From contig JAFJTR010000021.1 in assembly GCA_022559985.1 (NCBI GenBank), forward strand, positions 248,001 to 312,000: a DNA stretch of 64,000 bases, read 5' to 3'. The translations under genes were made by a program, and so were the position numbers. The notes under the pieces are model-generated. The model saw only the letters and a program-made list of their open reading frames with translations. It made no database searches and was not told where the DNA came from. This document shows, in pieces, positions 10,597-22,896 of the stretch. Numbering within the stretch: the first letter of the stretch is position 1; each line of letters starts with the position of its first letter. The stretch is from Parastagonospora avenae f. sp. tritici 18332-5 (Eukaryota > Ascomycota > Dothideomycetes > Pleosporales > Phaeosphaeriaceae).

Positions 10597-11211
10597 CTAT
10601 GCACTGGCGTGCTCCTGAATACCAGCCTCGATGGCCTTGGGGTTTGCGCCAACGACCTCGCCGACCTTCTCGCCGTTCTTGAAGAAGACGAAGGTGGGCA
10701 TAGCGCGGATTCCGAGTTCCTGCGCAATATCGGGTACCTCGTCGATGTCCAGCTTGTAGAAGCGCGTGTCAGGGTACTTCTCGGAGAACCTGGGAGTATT
10801 AGCATGCTTCTCACGAACAACGAATGCGCAAAGTGAACTCACTTGACAATGGTGGGCGCAATCATTTTGCAGGGTCCGCACCATGTGGCGAAGCAGTCAA
10901 GGACGATGAAGTGGTCCTTGTCCTCCAGGGCCTTCCTGTAGTCGTCGACCCTATTGCATGCGTCAGTTTGTTGATTCCGAGGCAGGTGACGTCGCTGTTT
11001 ACAAGCAAGCGATGCCGGGAATAAAGACTTACGTCTGGAGGTTGTGTACGCCTTGCTTGCTCTCACTCATTTTGCTGGTGGTGGTGAAAAACTTTGGGGT
11101 GAGGAGTGATCGGTAGAGGTTTGCGGTCGAAGTGGGGTTGATAGCAGCTGTTCCCACGCGCGTGGTTGTAAGTATGGATCTAGTGAGCCGGGCTGACGAA
11201 GGCGCAAGCAT
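10597..11211 (-). CDS. Thioredoxin with in-frame mitochondrial-type leader
   Basis: Small disulfide reductase. Exons are 11211-11033, 10950-10843 and 10789-10597 (introns of 82 and 53 nt), giving 159 residues. The active site is CFATWCGPCKMIAP (WCGPC at about residues 83-87), and the cis-Pro loop is IRAMPTFVFFKNG. The first 47 residues are rich in Ser/Thr/Arg and lack acidic residues, like a mitochondrial presequence. A second Met (MSESKQG, at 11070) is where a normal 112-residue cytosolic thioredoxin would start. Both forms could be made from one gene by alternative initiation; that is inference. Confidence 0.95.
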
Positions 11212-12303
11212 ATTATATGTACAGGAGTGAAAGTGAGACAAAAAGCAATGTCGATTTCAAAGACTTGGCTGATGGAATGAACTCGGCCGCGATTACGGAC
11301 TGGTGACAGAGATATCCGCTTAGTTATCGGCAAAGGCGCGAGTCCATGCGCGCAAGTGAAGAAGCCGAGGTGTGGTGCGACAGGAGGAAATCAGGAGATA
11401 GAGAGGCGGACTTACAGATATTTGGGTGTTTAGGTCGTGGTTTGGCAAGATTGGATGGTGTATAAACTTCTAGGGCGCGATGATAAATCGTTCTGGTGGG
11501 TCGTATTGTCACCGGGCAGCCGGTCGGGCATGACGTGCTATGCAAGTGTTGCCGCCGCAATATAGCGTGACAAAGCAAGAAGGACCCCTCCAGAGCTCGG
11601 GTGGCGGGGCAGCTGCTGCGCCGAAGTCGAGCAGCTACCACCCGGGCGCAAGTGGGCTTCCAGCTAGCAACAATTCACAACAGATGTCAAGAACGTGGTT
11701 GGAGTGGTGCACGAGGCAACGTTTGTTCATCTTTCAAATGGTACATATGACCATGTCAAATTACAAAAGGTGGCTACTACTACTATTGCTCGCCTGCCTG
11801 ATACGACGGTTGAACCGCTTGAGATCCCAGAGGTAGGCCGTAGTGCCCTAAGTACAAGCGCCGTGTGCCGTCTATAACCATAATATGCCCAATGAGTCCG
11901 ATCGAATCTCAACAATAAGAAATGAGGGTATTGATGAAAAGGCCGCCTCTAGCGACCTGCAATAGTACAAAATGGTATCATGCCCCAAACATCAAAGTTC
12001 ACAATCGCAACACCACGCTGTAACCACAACTAGTCTTACTCCCAAACGCAGAAGAGGAGGCTTACTCTCGCGACGAAGCAATACTTCAGGATTTGCCACT
12101 TTGCCAATCAAAAACAATTAACGAAGAAACACCAGGAAAGGTACAGAGTGTGACGAAGGTAGGAAAGGGTTCTGTAGGGACTGACACTGACAAAGGGAAG
12201 GGTTCTGTAAGGACTGACAGTTACAAAGGAAATGGCAAAATGAGTGGCGTGATATGACAAAGTGAGAAATCCTGAAGCACACACGACGTGCGCAGAAAGC
12301 ATA
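11212..12303. other. Intergenic region with a short tandem repeat
   Basis: No supported gene. The ORFs here, such as 11324-11641 minus, have no family features. A pair of imperfect direct repeats near 12162-12228 is listed separately. Confidence 0.5.
12162..12228. repeat. Two-copy imperfect tandem repeat, about 33 bp
   Basis: Copies at about 12164-12194 and 12197-12227 share AAGGGTTCTGT and GGACTGACA with a few substitutions. It lies just downstream of the stop of the 842-residue minus-strand gene, so it may be within its 3' UTR. Confidence 0.6.
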
Positions 12304-14832
12304 CTAATCCTGCTCCGACTTCTTGGTGTAAGAGTTCATGCTCGACCGCTTTTGCTTTGAAATGTCCAAAAGCCTAGCGGATCCCGCGCTAAGATGTCTG
12401 ACATGGTGCTTTCCAAGATCGACACTCCTCGCGCGTTGCACCATCATCGGTTCGGTCTCGAAGGACGGAGAATCTGGAGAGTCTGGAGTAAGTGGTTCCG
12501 CAAACTGTTCCCTTGACGTTTCCTCGGCTGCGGGCTTGTCGTTCGTGTAGAAGCTTAAAAGCCCTTCAGTTGATTTGACTCGTGGTTGGCGGTGGATGAT
12601 TGTAGGCTGGCGACCTGGCACTGTCCGGACATGCTCTTCGTCCTCGGATGCCGACTCTTTTGGATCGACAAAAGGATCTTGCTCCTCCTCGACGTCAAGA
12701 GCAGCATCAAGGGCCATTAAGGCACTGCTTGGCTTTCTGCCAAGAGTGTCGTTGCGGCGCTCATCTGGCTGAGGACTGAGTCTGCGGAAGTACTCGTCAT
12801 CTGCCATGCCCAATTCTTCGTATGAAGCGTTGAATGCTTCGTTGCTCTGCACAGGCGGGGACACTATGCCCGACCGTAGCTGTGACTGTGTCGAGGCTCG
12901 TTTCGGTGGCTTGCCAGACAGCCATGACGCTTCGGAATCGACCGAGGCGAGAGACTGTGACATGATGTTGGTGTTTGGTGCATTGGGGCTCACAGGCGAA
13001 TCTGATCGCCCGCCCATCGAGTTCAACGACTCGACCCGTAGATCTGACGGTAGTGGGCTCCTGCGACGAGCGGAAATTGCGCCTGCGTATGGCACATCTG
13101 GTGATTCCACTCTGGAGTCAGGTGGTGATATTGGAAATTCTGGCAGATCTTCTCTAAATTTAGACATGGTTCGTCGAGGGACGCTGGACGGTCGTTTGAT
13201 CTGGATTGGGGCGGTGGGAGGCGCGGTGCCAATCAAGTGGGCGGGTATTGGTTGACGAGACATGGATTCTCGAGAGGTATTGGAGAATGAGATTTCTGAA
13301 GGGGTCGTCCGCCCTGGCTCCTGTGAACTGCGCTTGCCTCGTCGGAAGAAAGCTGCGAACACGCCCATGCGCCTGCCATCTGAACTGCGTCGGCGAATTG
13401 AGCCGCGCTTGGAAGGTGTAGTCTCGACGGTATCTACAGCGTGAAGTGAACCACTCCGGAACGGGTCCTGTGGTTGTTCGGAAGAGTCGTCAACCATCTC
13501 CTGGGCAAGTTTCTCTGAAATGAGCTCTGGTAGCTGCGACACGTTGGACGGCCCCCGAGCGTGAACGTGGTTTGAGACACTGCCGCGCGAGTATCGGATG
13601 GCGCGGGCATCGGATACTACAGGCTCCTCAGTTGGGCTCTCTAATGGTGTGGGCAATTGGCTATTCTCATAGCCCTTTGGTGTTGTAGGCAGTACTAGTT
13701 GCTGCGGTCGTGGTGGCGTTGATGGCCGGACGTCTTCCATCGGTATTGGTACCTCGCGTTCGATGCCCAAGCCGACCGCGCCGATTGCTTCACGGCGAGG
13801 CGTGGCTGGCGTGCCCCCTATTTCTGCAGCAGCATTCTGTTTCTCTGCCCGTCGTTCTAGACGACGTCTGAGGCGTTCTTGGTCGGCTCTTGCTTTCTTG
13901 TCTTTCCGCCTCTTATCTCTTTCAAGTATTTCTCGCAACTCTCCAGCATCTAATGAATCCGCGAGATCGTCTATCCTGCTTGTTCTGTTCTTTTGCTTCT
14001 CTTCTCTGTTGCTCAGCGGCCTCCGTTCTCTCCGCGAGTCGTTTCTGCCAGGCAGCGTAGTAGGTGAGCTGCGGTCCGGCGAGTAGTACTGCGAGCCAAC
14101 AGAGAATCGAATCGTGGGTCGTGGGGAGAACATGTCTAATGTGCTCACGCGAAAGGCGCGCAACTCTGAGTTGCTCGACATGGATGAGTGTACGGAGTCC
14201 TCGAAGGGCAGCGATACGTTGGACGTGGGTCGTTCGAAGCGATGATTGAGTGCGCCCTTGACTTTCTTGCTGTCTCTTCGCAGCATGCCACCACCAGAGC
14301 TGCCGGCGGGGCGCTTCTGGGGCATGGGAAGACTCATGGCGCGTATCTCTTCTTCTCGGAGGTGGTCGTGCTCTCTCCGCCGCCTGCTGGAGATGCGGCG
14401 GACTAGAGACTCACCGGCAGGGTCCCTGCGCAATGACTGTGGTCGTTGTAATTTGCGGCGCTCTCGTGCTGCGGCGGGCAGGCTTGAGTGAGAGTGCGAC
14501 TGGAAGTTGTATGGAATGGTGCCGTGATCCTGTGCGATGGGCCGCAGGTGAGGACTATGCTGTAGGGCGTGCTGGAGCGGGAGAGCGGTGATGTCTTCGG
14601 TACTCGGTGGGGGAAAGTTAGGGCGCAAGGCGGGATGAATGTTCTCAAGCTTCTCGAAGTCGCGTATGGATTCTGCGGAGCGCGACGCCGTCCTGCGTCG
14701 GCGGGCACTTTGTTGGCGAGTCAAGTGGCTTTGGGCGGCGACATGCATGTTCCTGTCTGTAACGACAGCGGCTCGACCCTCTTTTAATTTCGCTGGCTTC
14801 CCGCTCTTCCTCCGGCCGAAAATCCACGGCAT
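12304..14832 (-). CDS. Large basic low-complexity protein, fungal-specific
   Basis: An uninterrupted 842-residue frame of unrecognised function. It begins MPWIFGRRKSGKP. It is rich in Ser, Arg and Pro with many RRxS-type sites, so it is probably phosphorylated and largely disordered. A charged helix of coiled-coil type lies at about residues 290-335 (ELREILERDKRRKDK and RLRRRLERRAEKQ). The C-terminal third has acidic patches (DVEEEQDPFVDPKES). No membrane segment or signal peptide is seen. Composition is consistent with a cytoskeletal or signalling scaffold, but I assign no role. Confidence 0.8.
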   Translation of the reverse strand: MPWIFGRRKSGKPAKLKEGRAAVVTDRNMHVAAQSHLTRQQSARRRRTASRSAESIRDFEKLENIHPALRPNFPPPSTEDITALPLQHALQHSPHLRPIAQDHGTIPYNFQSHSHSSLPAAARERRKLQRPQSLRRDPAGESLVRRISSRRRREHDHLREEEIRAMSLPMPQKRPAGSSGGGMLRRDSKKVKGALNHRFERPTSNVSLPFEDSVHSSMSSNSELRAFRVSTLDMFSPRPTIRFSVGSQYYSPDRSSPTTLPGRNDSRRERRPLSNREEKQKNRTSRIDDLADSLDAGELREILERDKRRKDKKARADQERLRRRLERRAEKQNAAAEIGGTPATPRREAIGAVGLGIEREVPIPMEDVRPSTPPRPQQLVLPTTPKGYENSQLPTPLESPTEEPVVSDARAIRYSRGSVSNHVHARGPSNVSQLPELISEKLAQEMVDDSSEQPQDPFRSGSLHAVDTVETTPSKRGSIRRRSSDGRRMGVFAAFFRRGKRSSQEPGRTTPSEISFSNTSRESMSRQPIPAHLIGTAPPTAPIQIKRPSSVPRRTMSKFREDLPEFPISPPDSRVESPDVPYAGAISARRRSPLPSDLRVESLNSMGGRSDSPVSPNAPNTNIMSQSLASVDSEASWLSGKPPKRASTQSQLRSGIVSPPVQSNEAFNASYEELGMADDEYFRRLSPQPDERRNDTLGRKPSSALMALDAALDVEEEQDPFVDPKESASEDEEHVRTVPGRQPTIIHRQPRVKSTEGLLSFYTNDKPAAEETSREQFAEPLTPDSPDSPSFETEPMMVQRARSVDLGKHHVRHLSAGSARLLDISKQKRSSMNSYTKKSEQD

Positions 14833-17646
14833 GGCGCGTTCGGTGCTGTCGCGGTGTCGAGAACGTGACTACGCGAGCGCGCGTGAGCGGCAGATAAGGG
14901 TGGGCGGACTATGTGGTGTCGAAGTTCATCATGGCGCTGGGACGGGAAGTCGGAAGGGGCAGTGGCGATGGAGTGGCGAACAGGGGCGCATACAGTAGGA
15001 ACTTCAGGGTAAACGGTAAACGGGCGGGCCACAACGTTGTTGAAGTGAGGGTCGCAAGGAGAATGTTGTCAGGTAAGGGAGTGCCTGCGAGTGGAACAGC
15101 TGGCGTGACGGAGCGAGGTGCGGATGCCCAGGTGTGATCGATGCAAGCGAACTTCAACCACGAGGGGCCGGTTTCCAAAAATACCTACGACCGTGGGAAA
15201 AGGGCAGCGGCGAGTGTGTTTCGGGCAATTACGTCTCGAACCCTGGCGGACATCTCACCTTAAAGACCCAGCCCGCCCATTTTGACCAGGGCGCACCACA
15301 GCAAAGCTGGGACTCTGGGCCCTCTCATTGTCCATCGCCGCTGATCGACATTCAACCCAGCACCCGCCATTCGCCGGCCGTTCTATGGCAAGCTCTAATT
15401 GCTCTGCTAAGAGGGTGCGTGTGCAGCGAATCAAAACAACTCCCTCCCCCAGCAGCGTATCCTCGCAAGCCGCTCATCTCTCCAACATGGTCGCTAGGGC
15501 GATCAGCTGGACGCAGACAAGCTCGAAACTTTGGTGTCAGAGACTCGCAGCTCGCAGCGACAGCTCACACTCTGGAACGGAACTGCGCATTGTAGCGCGC
15601 TGCGGGAAGTATTGATTCCCAGCGGGATACGTAGTCGGTCGTGTTCGGAGCCAGTCCAGCTTGGACGACCGTTGCCTTCACCCGTCTTGTCCAATGACGT
15701 AGCTCCACGCTCCACATCCTCCTGCAGCTTCTCCGGGTCGAGATGCCTTTGCGCTTGCCGAGCTCATCCCACTCAGGTACCCGCAGACGTGGAACATGCA
15801 CGCGCCGTTCGTCCAGACTGAATTGAACACCATCTGCCTTGCTGGAATCCATGAGCGAGTCCCTTGCACCATTGTCGAGAACGAGGAATTGCCTGTGGAA
15901 CAGCAACATCGCGTGTCATTAGCGGCCTTGTTTCAGTTCCCAGATGCTGTGCCCATGCTAGACCTTAGAGCATGGCGTTATTGCGCTCTCGGCGCTCGAA
16001 TACGTCAAGCCATGTCGTCATAGGTACAATCCGCGAACCATGGCGATCTGCTTAGAGACTTGGTCTAGTCTAGCACAGTCATCGTTCATCGTTTAGTTTC
16101 AACTCACATGTTTTCGAGGGGAGACACGTAGGTTCTTGCATTAGCGGACGGTATAAACCTCGTGAGCTACTAACTATGATCACAACACTTTGCTCGCCCA
16201 GATTTTCGAGTCGTTCTACATGCTATCTCGTCACAGACCTGGCTTTACCACATCACATACGCGCTCTCACAGCATATGCCATCATCCGCAAACTCGACAG
16301 CTGCTGTCAGATATGTTACTACCGCCGTTTGGTTCTGAGACAGAAATTTGGAGTGCGTCTTGTTGCATCAGTCAATAGTCCGAACGCTGTGTGCAGGCTG
16401 CATGCAGATGTATACACAGCTAAGGTTGTACTCGCATGATCCTGCTTCGTGAGAGCGTCGGCAACGGGCCCGCATCGTAGCGAGGACACAGACACATCCG
16501 TGGCACCCTTTACAAGTCCTGTTGGGCAATCAAGACATGAACGCAAACCAGGGTGCTTGATCGTTGTTGCCGTGTGGCAACGGCTGCGCTATGACACGTG
16601 GAGTATGTGTACTGAATCTCAACCATTGACCAAGTGTCTGTCAGCAATACCATCGGGGCTATTGGGAAATGCAAGGCAGCTGGATGGCTACTTCCAGATG
16701 ATGTCGTCAGGTAAAGGGTGGGGTATATTGGTACAATAAGTTCGATCAATGGTTCCCACCGGCAGCTCATCCTTCTATGCACGATATCAGAGTTAACTTT
16801 CTAGGCCGTCTAAGGCTATCATCATCCCCCAGAGCTAGTTTTGCCGCCGTTTTTACGTCGCTTTTGCTGATTCGTTGTGGATGGCCCAAGCTGCGACAGC
16901 TCTTGATACCCTAGAAGCCAGCTTTCTTCGAACACCAGCTTTCGCTTGTATTGCACGCTCCGCTAATACAAGGGTCGAAGCTACGTACGATGCCTTTCTG
17001 AACAACAAGTTAGTGGGAGGTTGTGTCGATATCAGGGACTTCCCGACCTGTACGATTAGCCGTTCTTATCGTTATCCAATTTGGGCCGCTTGAAAAGGAC
17101 ATCAAGGACATCGAGACCTAGGGACATAACAATTAAGAATACGCCAGGCATTGAACTACAGACCTCGCATCGTCCTCCTCTTATCCGGCGACCCTCCAGA
17201 GCTAGATGTGCTTTACTCCTGCTCTCGCCTTCAGCGATATGGCTTTTAAGACAATCCTACCCCTCGCTTTTACACTTGCATCCATACCACATGATCGGAC
17301 TTCAACAGGAAATTGGGTGAACGGGTGGCTGCTTCGTAGATGATTGACTTAGAACGGTGTGTCTCAAGGTAATTGGATAGTACCTTTTGAAAAAGCACAG
17401 ATGTTTTATTGTGGTGGCTCGTGGCAAGGGCACTCAGGGTTCAAAGTTAATGCTCGCCGAGTCTCAGGGTCATATGTTAATGTTCTCCATCATGTTTGGT
17501 TTGTCTATACCATATAGAGAATAGCGCGTCGGCACTGCCATCGCAACCGCCGATGGGTAAACAAACAGCCCTGGAGAACCATCAACACCATAACTAATAC
17601 TTAACAAGACACACGTAACGACGGTTGAACATCATATACCTTCAAC
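14833..17646. other. 2.8-kb stretch without a supported gene
   Basis: Short ORFs occur on both strands (for example 15134-15595 plus, 15565-15909 minus, 16875-17093 plus), but none shows a domain, plausible splicing or protein-like composition. The left end must hold the promoter of the 842-residue gene and the right end that of NUF2. A non-coding transcript cannot be excluded. Confidence 0.45.
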
Positions 17647-19139
17647 ATGTCGTACAATCCACGCATGAGTATGGCTCCTCGCAGCACTTCGACGAACCAG
17701 CGAGCTCCAGCTGCCAACGAACATGATGCCTTTATGACTTTGGTATGCGCCCACCGTGTCGCTCAAGCAGCGCATTGCTAATGAACACACAGCCTGACAA
17801 TGAGATCGCCGGCTGCATCACAGACATCGGAATCAAGTTCAGTGTACAGGACTTACAGAAACCGAACCCGCAAATCATCCAAAAGGTCTTCGAATGGCTC
17901 GCGGAACTGTTGATGAACACGACGCGCGAAGTTGTTGCGCCTGCTATGCGCGCCGCGGCCGAGGACATGTGTGGTACTGATGCAGAACGCATCTTCACAA
18001 GCGACACACGAGACCTGATGGGCTTCTTTGTCATCCTGAGGAAGCTTTTGCGCGAGGTAGGTTGCATGCTTCTGAGTACGCTGCTCAACGTTGCTGACAG
18101 ATCGCATTAGTGCGGCATTCATGATTTTACATTCAACGATCTTTACAAGCCTACGCATGGCCGCCTCGTCAAGATCTTCTCGTACATGATCAACTTCATT
18201 CGCTTCCGCGAATCGCAAACAGAAGTTATTGACGAGCATTTCAACAAAGCCGAACGCACCAAGCTTCGGATCGAACAGCTATACGACGATAAACAAGCGA
18301 AGGAGCTGCAGCTCGCAGATCTTGAGCGCAACCGCGCCGCAACCCAAAGGCTGATGCAGGAGAAAGAGAAGCGCAACAACGAGCTCAAGAACAGGTTGCT
18401 GGAACTGAAGAGAGGGCAAGAGGCGGTTGCGGAGAAGTTGGAGCGCGCAAGAGCGGAGCAATCTAGACTGAAGGAACTCCTGCAGCAAAGGGCTGAGAAC
18501 AAGGAGAACGTGCAGCGGGAGGTCTTGAAGCTCAAGCCGTACACACAACAGAGCCCGACAGCCCTCGAAGATTCTCTGCGCGACCTGAACGACAGACTCA
18601 CCGGAGACAAGACCCAGATTGACGCCCTGGACCGCCGCGCACGAGCTCTCCAGACGTCGACTGACTCGTTTGGCGTCGTTGCAACCGATGTTACTTCATG
18701 CACTCGATTACTGACCGACGTGCAAGCCGACTTGACCAAGGAAGAGGAGGAACTCGCAAAGGCAGCTAGACACAGGGACGCTCTTGCGGACCGGAGCAAC
18801 AACGTGCGCGACGTCGAACGACAGGAACGACTTCTGCAAAAACAGCTCGGCAACGTCAACGCACGCACAGACAAGCTGAAGACCAAGGCCGACGAAGAAG
18901 CAGAGCGTGCTCGCAAACGCATGGAAGAGCTACGCGACACGCACTCCAAGTTGGCTGAAGAGAGAGGAGAGAAGGGCCGTGAGATGGAGAGGAGGCGCGT
19001 CCGTATAGAGCAGACCGAGAAGAAGATGGCAGAGCTCAAGGACAATATAGAGAATGAGGTCCATGCCGCTCATGACGAGTACCTGAAGATGGAGAGTCAT
19101 ATCAAGCTGTACATCACAGAGATGGAACAGGCCATATAA
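17647..19139 (+). CDS. NUF2: Kinetochore protein NUF2 (NDC80 complex)
   Basis: Subunit of the NDC80 complex, which binds spindle microtubules at kinetochores. Exons are 17647-17742, 17793-18056 and 18111-19139, giving 462 residues. The N-terminal calponin-homology-like domain shows DNEIAGCITDIGIKFSVQDL, TPQ-like NPQIIQKVFEWLAELLMN, RDLMGFFVILRKLL and CGIHDFTFNDLYKP. FRESQTEVIDEHFNKAE marks the junction with the long coiled coil, about residue 150 to the end, rich in Glu/Lys/Arg/Leu. The antisense frame of this coiled coil is also open but is a shadow. Confidence 0.97.
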
Positions 19140-20006
19140 GTGTCCAATCGATATGTTGGCGTTTGAAATATTTTGGTTGGTTTTGAGATTGGCTCAGTAG
19201 TTGCGCAATGATACCATTCCTTTCTGTCTAATTTTCAATTGATCGATCACGCCTGAGCAGCCTGGCCGAATTTTGTGTCCAAAGTGTACATGAAATCGTT
19301 CTCTTCGTTGGCACTCGGGTTGCATGCAATGCATCTAGGCGGCACCCAGGCTTGGAGTGGAGTCTACGCCATGGAGGTACTCAGCGGCTCGGTGTAGGGT
19401 ATATATGGGTCCTTCGCCACAGGCTGTTCTCTTCCCTTTCCCCTCCCTCGACTCCCCCATCGGCACAGCAAATCATTAGCGTGGTTCAAATTATTCTGCA
19501 CGAATTACGAGTTCTCGTGTTCTGCACAACAGTCGACTCAGGGTCTGATCACCAATGCATCCGGTTTCGACCCGATGGTTTGCCAGACGATGAGAAGACC
19601 ATGATACTTCCAAAGCGCTACTGGTTTGACCATATATCTCAACCTCACCCAAACTCAAGACCAGGCTCCCGGAAGCCATCCGGGAAGAGACGAACAAAGA
19701 TGGTTCATGAGGCGATGACGACCTTCACGCCAAGCTGTGCTAGACGTTATTCCGGCAGGTGCAAGGCTTTTCGGCGCTTGGCAACCACGATCATCTTTCT
19801 TGTGACCTTCTCTTCCGGACACAGCACCGTCTTCGAGAACGTAAGGTTGTGATAAGAGTGGACCGAATTATGTCGCACGCGCAAATTACTTGGATTTATC
19901 CACCGACTGGGATGTGGGGCGGGAAGGTATATGAGATGTTGGCTCCCTCGAAATTAGCAGCGCATCCCATTGCCACCTGAGTTGGGTTCAAGATCTAAAA
20001 GTCAAC
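19140..20006. other. Intergenic between NUF2 and the M28 peptidase
   Basis: An open frame at 19352-19852 has no family signature and atypical composition. I see no supported feature. The right end must include the peptidase promoter. Confidence 0.45.
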
Positions 20007-21669
20007 ATGAAGGTTCAGTGCGGTTTGTCTGCTGCATTTGCGGCTCAGGCGCTGGGAGCAGCATTCCCTGCCACCACATATGGTGACAAGCTTCGGCCCC
20101 TGATATCGTCGGAGAAGATCCAAAAATTGATTACCACCGATGGGTAGGAGGGTCAAGACTTGTTGCGTCTGCCACAACTGACTTTTGTTCCAGGCTGATG
20201 GGCAACTTGGAGGCATTCCAAGCCATTGCTGAGGCCAACGGAGGAAACCGCGCTTTTGGATTGCCGGGCTACGCAGCGTCTGTCGATTACATCGTGTCGC
20301 AAACGAAGAATGCTAGCAACTTCCGCACATGGGTGCAAGACTTTCCAGCGCTCTTCAATCGAGTGGACTCGATCAAATTCAGCATCAGTAATTCGTCCCT
20401 CTACGTTATCGGGCTATCATACTCTCCATCCACATCAGCTGAGGGTCTGACTGCCCCTCTCGTGCTCGGAGTTGCGGGGGCTGAGGGTTGCACGAACGCG
20501 GCATACGAAAACCTGGATGTCAAGGACAAGATTGTGCTAGTGCAACGATTCAGCTGTCCTGATGGAACAACGCTCGCAGGCCGCATGAAGCCAGCCGCGG
20601 CCGCCGGTGCAGCAGCAGTCATCTTATACAGTGATCTGCCTACTCAGGTAACTGCCGGAACACTTTCCAACCCCAACCCCGAGGAATACGTACCAACTGG
20701 CTACATCAACAAAGCCGATGGCGAAGCCCTAGTTGCACGACTACAAGCCGGCGAAGCCATTGAGGCATACTTCCAACAAACCCAGATTGTTGAGACCAGG
20801 ATCACGCAGAACGTCTTCTCAGAGACGATTGATGGCGACCCGAACAATGTTGTTATGCTCGGTGCCCACCTGGACAGTGTGCAAGCTGGTCCAGGAATCA
20901 ACGACGACGGCTCTGGCTCGACCTTGATTCTCGAAATCAAGCGGGCGCTCGAGAAATTTCGCGTCAAGAACAAGGTTCGCTTCGCTTGGTGGGGTGCCGA
21001 AGAGAATGGTCTGCTTGGGTCCAAGTACTACGTAAGTTGCTCTTGTGAGAAATGTATATCGGGCATGACTGACTTTGTACCCCCTGGTCTGTTAGACCCA
21101 GAATCTGAACGCATCGGAAGCCAACAAGATTCTTACCTATCTGAACTTCGATATGGTTTCGAAAGGCTACTTTGGTGTCTTTGACGGAGATGGTAGCTCT
21201 TTCAACTTGTCCGGAGCTCCTGGATCAGCGGCGATTGAGAAGCTCTTTGTCGAGCACTTCACAAAGAACGGCGTAAACGTGACTGCGGCTCGCTTTACGG
21301 GTGGCAGTGATTACCAGTCATTTATGAACATCGGAAAGCCTGTTGGAGGTCTCCATACCGGCACTGGAGTCGACCAAGACCCTTGCTACCACCAAGCATG
21401 TGACACCTACGACAACCCGAACCCTACCACACTGACTATTAATGCCAAGGTAAGATGAACTACCCGTGCATTGACCACTATTCTAATTGATGCGTTAGGC
21501 TGCTGCCCATGTCCTTTCAGTGCTGTCGACAAGGGGTGGGGAGTTCATTCCTAAGAGCCCAGTCAATGCCACCATGATTACGCCCAGAGGCCTTGCCACT
21601 ATGGATATCCAGTGGACCGCTCCTGAAGAGGGCGAGAGGCACACGGGTACATGCGGTTTCGAGATCTAG
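20007..21669 (+). CDS. Secreted/vacuolar M28 aminopeptidase with PA domain
   Basis: Zinc aminopeptidase of the M28 family (aminopeptidase Y/Lap-like), 499 residues. Exons are 20007-20143, 20194-21031, 21096-21449 and 21499-21669. A signal peptide (MKVQCGLSAAFAAQALGAAF) opens the protein. A protease-associated domain lies at about residues 130-245 (LVQRFSCPDGTTLAGRMKPA). The metal ligands are visible: GAHLDSV (H271, with D273), INDDGSGS (D284), AEENG (E315/E316), NFDMV (about D344) and CYHQ (about H424). Several N-x-S/T sites suit a secretory protein. It probably trims N-terminal residues from peptides outside the cell or in the vacuole. Confidence 0.95.
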
Positions 21670-22304
21670 GTATGGAGTCAATGAGTTACAATGAGCATGT
21701 AGGACCTTTTCTGAAATGAAAAACAACGTCTGACTTCAAACGACCATGAACGAACGTCTCCGCACACAGCTGCAATTTCATGTGTTCTCTTTTTTCCCAC
21801 CTAGAAAACATGACGACTCCTGGGTATCTTCGACAATTCACGATGTGACATTTGGTACGCAATAGTGTTGCGTATGTTTCCAGCTCGCAAACTGCCAACA
21901 AAGCCAAACAGGTGTTATTCGCGTTCTACTAGGCCTCTCTTTGCTCCCTTTCGAATCATTAGACCGACAGTACTACGCGTTTCATCTACGAGCCTTGGGA
22001 TACGACGTGTAAATTGTCTTGTGCACTCACTGCGTTCTCACGTTTTACGTGCTCTCTTTGCTTGGGGTTGGCATTTAGCTGGGAGTCATTCACAACATGG
22101 AGCTATCTCGCATCAACGTGACATTTTGTGATGTTAGAAGACTGAACCTAGGACTGCAAGTAGGCATGTTTGCTGTTGGGAAGTGGACGGAGTAGGCGCT
22201 AGTCACGACCTCCTGTTTGCCTTCAGTTTCGATTGTGATGCAGAGCGGACTGAAAACAGTACAATGCGGTGCTATCTGATCTATGATTAATGCGTACAAA
22301 GTGC
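21670..22304. other. Intergenic downstream of the M28 peptidase
   Basis: No supported gene. The small ORFs on both strands lack coding features. This is a 3'-to-3' spacer if the minus-strand gene at 22305-22896 is real. Confidence 0.45.
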
Positions 22305-22896
22305 TTAGAAATACTGTAAAGACATACGGGCTGGCAGATCATCTGCTGTGAATAGCTGCCATGTTTGGTGTCGCGTGGAACATGCAATACTGGCACAAGA
22401 ACTCAGGAGATTGATCTGCGGTAAGAGCAATGTTTCGATCACTAACGACCTGGTCTCGCAGAGACGCCAATTTAATATTTGCAACTCGAAGTAGTCCTTT
22501 GAGTAGTCATCGGGGCGATCTGCCTCGGGAAGAGGTTCAGTCAGAGCAATCATCGTAGTCTTTGGCTTTTCTGACGTAGTGACCACCATAATAGTGATGT
22601 GCTTGTATTTGAATTTCTTAGCCTTCTTCTCTGGAGAGTGTCCGGGGTGGGTCCATGTCATCTCGAGGGAGGATGTGTATACAGGCCACTTTAGAAAGAT
22701 CTCAACCCTCTCGTGTTGTGTTGCAATGAACTCCCGTGTTATCTCGATAAATTCTATAGTCATCTGATGGCTCCGAGATATAGATGCGTTGTGCGTGCCA
22801 TCTTACCAGACGCTCTTGAGGTGTCGGTACGTCTTCACCCTGCAAGCACCACGACCCGATGACATCAAGATCCATTGTACCAGTCATGCTTGCCAA
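22305..22896 (-). CDS. Possible small fungal protein of unknown function
   Basis: Tentative two-exon gene: 22896-22807 and 22763-22305, with a 43-nt intron (donor GTAAGA, acceptor CAG) joining in phase to give about 182 residues. The product shows a hydrophilic N-terminus (DLDVIGSWCLQGEDVPTPQE) and a middle with alternating hydrophobic residues (KHITIMVVTTSEKPKTTMI). No domain or signal peptide is recognised. The intron is at the short end for this window. It could be a real orphan gene or chance. Confidence 0.4.

Noticed and set aside
18143..19045. 300-codon minus-strand ORF
   Set aside because: Antisense of the NUF2 coiled coil. The Ser/Leu/Cys-rich translation is what Glu/Lys/Arg codons give on the other strand.
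19352..19852. 166-codon plus-strand ORF between NUF2 and the M28 peptidase
   Set aside because: No domain, no splice or composition support; probably chance.
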